From Oscillospiraceae bacterium (GTDB taxonomy: Bacteria; Bacillota; Clostridia; Oscillospirales; CAG-272): a stretch of DNA of 21,689 nt. The position numbers were made by a program, and so were the translations under genes. The notes below the pieces were generated by a model. The model did no database searches, was not told the origin of the DNA, and saw only the letters and a program-made list of their open reading frames with translations. The stretch spans positions 1 to 21,689 of the forward strand of contig SVQJ01000007.1 in assembly GCA_015065395.1 (NCBI GenBank), given 5' to 3'. Of the stretch, positions 21,158 through 21,689 are shown piece by piece. Position 1 is the stretch's first letter. Each line of letters starts with the position of its first letter.

Positions 21158-21689
21158 TTATTTATCCTTGTGATTGAAAAGGATATTGAGTGTTGCATCA
21201 AAGACCATATCACGGTTGATAGACTTAAGATAAAGCATTTTGTGACGGGTGGAATCAAAGGCATATACTCTGGAATCCGTGAAGATGGGAGCAGGGATGA
21301 CCTCGATCTCTGCACATTCGGGGCAATCGATGATGGCGGGAGCTGCAATATCCCATATAGTTCTGATCCAGTCGGGACGCTCGCCTGCTGCCTTCCAGCA
21401 ATTTTCCGTGATCTCAAAGAGATAATCGCAGATCCTGTTATGTCCGAGAAGTGAACGGGTGATCTCGATATTTGAAATCAGAACGCTGACGATGCTCCAT
21501 GCAGGGCAGAGAAGAAGGGGGACACCGCAGTTTAAGAGGATCTGACCTGCGGGAAAATCCTGAACCAGATTGAACTCGCCCAGATGGATGGAATCAAGCT
21601 GTGTGCCTCCAAGCCAGATAACGCCCATATTCTCCTTGATGGAGGGGTCGATCATAATGGCGCTTACAACGTTTGTTATAGCACCGATG
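21158..21689 (-). CDS. Nucleoside hydrolase (IU-NH family), C-terminal part
   Basis: The gene enters from the right edge: the frame is open to 21688, and only about 176 of an expected 300-plus residues are visible. The edge reads IGAITNVVSAIMIDPS, matching the family's TN-x-A-x-A helix. VIWLGGTQ follows, then GEFNLVQDFPAGQILL, the conserved EFN...D substrate loop, then RPDWIRTIWDIAAPA. Family enzymes hydrolyse ribonucleosides to base plus ribose using Ca2+. The position usually written as HDP/HD is WD here: the calcium-ligand Asp is kept but the general-acid His of group I/II enzymes is Trp. The catalytic N-terminal Asp cluster is outside the window, so activity cannot be judged. Confidence 0.88.
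   Translation of the reverse strand, partial: IGAITNVVSAIMIDPSIKENMGVIWLGGTQLDSIHLGEFNLVQDFPAGQILLNCGVPLLLCPAWSIVSVLISNIEITRSLLGHNRICDYLFEITENCWKAAGERPDWIRTIWDIAAPAIIDCPECAEIEVIPAPIFTDSRVYAFDSTRHKMLYLKSINRDMVFDATLNILFNHKDK

Overview
The window looks like a chromosomal segment of an anaerobic Bacillota (class Clostridia, probably an uncultured gut-type Oscillospirales or Christensenellales relative). The signs are strong GGAGG ribosome binding sites, some TTG starts, SigA-type promoters (TTGACA-17-TATAAT), a Gram-positive-style PrsA-like lipoprotein foldase, a SecA with a zinc-binding tail, and families common in gut Clostridia. The genus is inference. No phage, IS, CRISPR, tRNA or rRNA genes were seen.

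Layout. 1-488 has no gene: a chain of hairpins, a 38-bp direct repeat and a truncated copy (A) of a dispersed repeat. 489-1618 (-) is a trmL / GDSL-hydrolase pair. It is divergent from secA (1777-4518, +), which overlaps a polytopic membrane protein of unknown function (4511-5989). Repeat B separates these from the convergent yfcE-like / queA operon (6233-7825, -). 7915-9079 (+) is a cassette of three small uncharacterised proteins that overlaps, tail to tail, a minus-strand operon (9051-12063). That operon encodes a PrsA-like lipoprotein, a membrane-anchored possible TIM-barrel protein and a PAS-like protein; two of its genes start with TTG. 12271-14685 (+) is miaA-mntP-pdxK/pdxY. Repeat C and a terminator separate it from an aquaporin / Gfo-Idh-MocA oxidoreductase operon (14989-16800, -). 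A transglutaminase-like lipoprotein (16987-18108, +) follows, then repeat D, then a Zn/Cd efflux operon (arsR-type regulator, stand-alone HMA protein, P1B-ATPase; 18581-20994, +). That operon has a consensus promoter and a readable 12-2-12 SmtB-type operator. Repeat E (right end only), a bidirectional terminator and a 5'-truncated nucleoside hydrolase (-) close the window.

The most notable non-coding signal is the dispersed repeat: five full or partial copies (A-E), all in the same orientation, all in intergenic space next to gene 3' ends, three of them between convergent genes. The complete copies are about 240-260 bp, with end hairpins, long-range complementary arms and a central palindrome of up to 29 bp per arm. 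The core sequence differs between copies, yet the three arm substitutions between copies B and D are all compensated on the other arm. The structure, which would work as a bidirectional terminator, seems to be what is maintained. Small ORFs inside these copies appear spurious.
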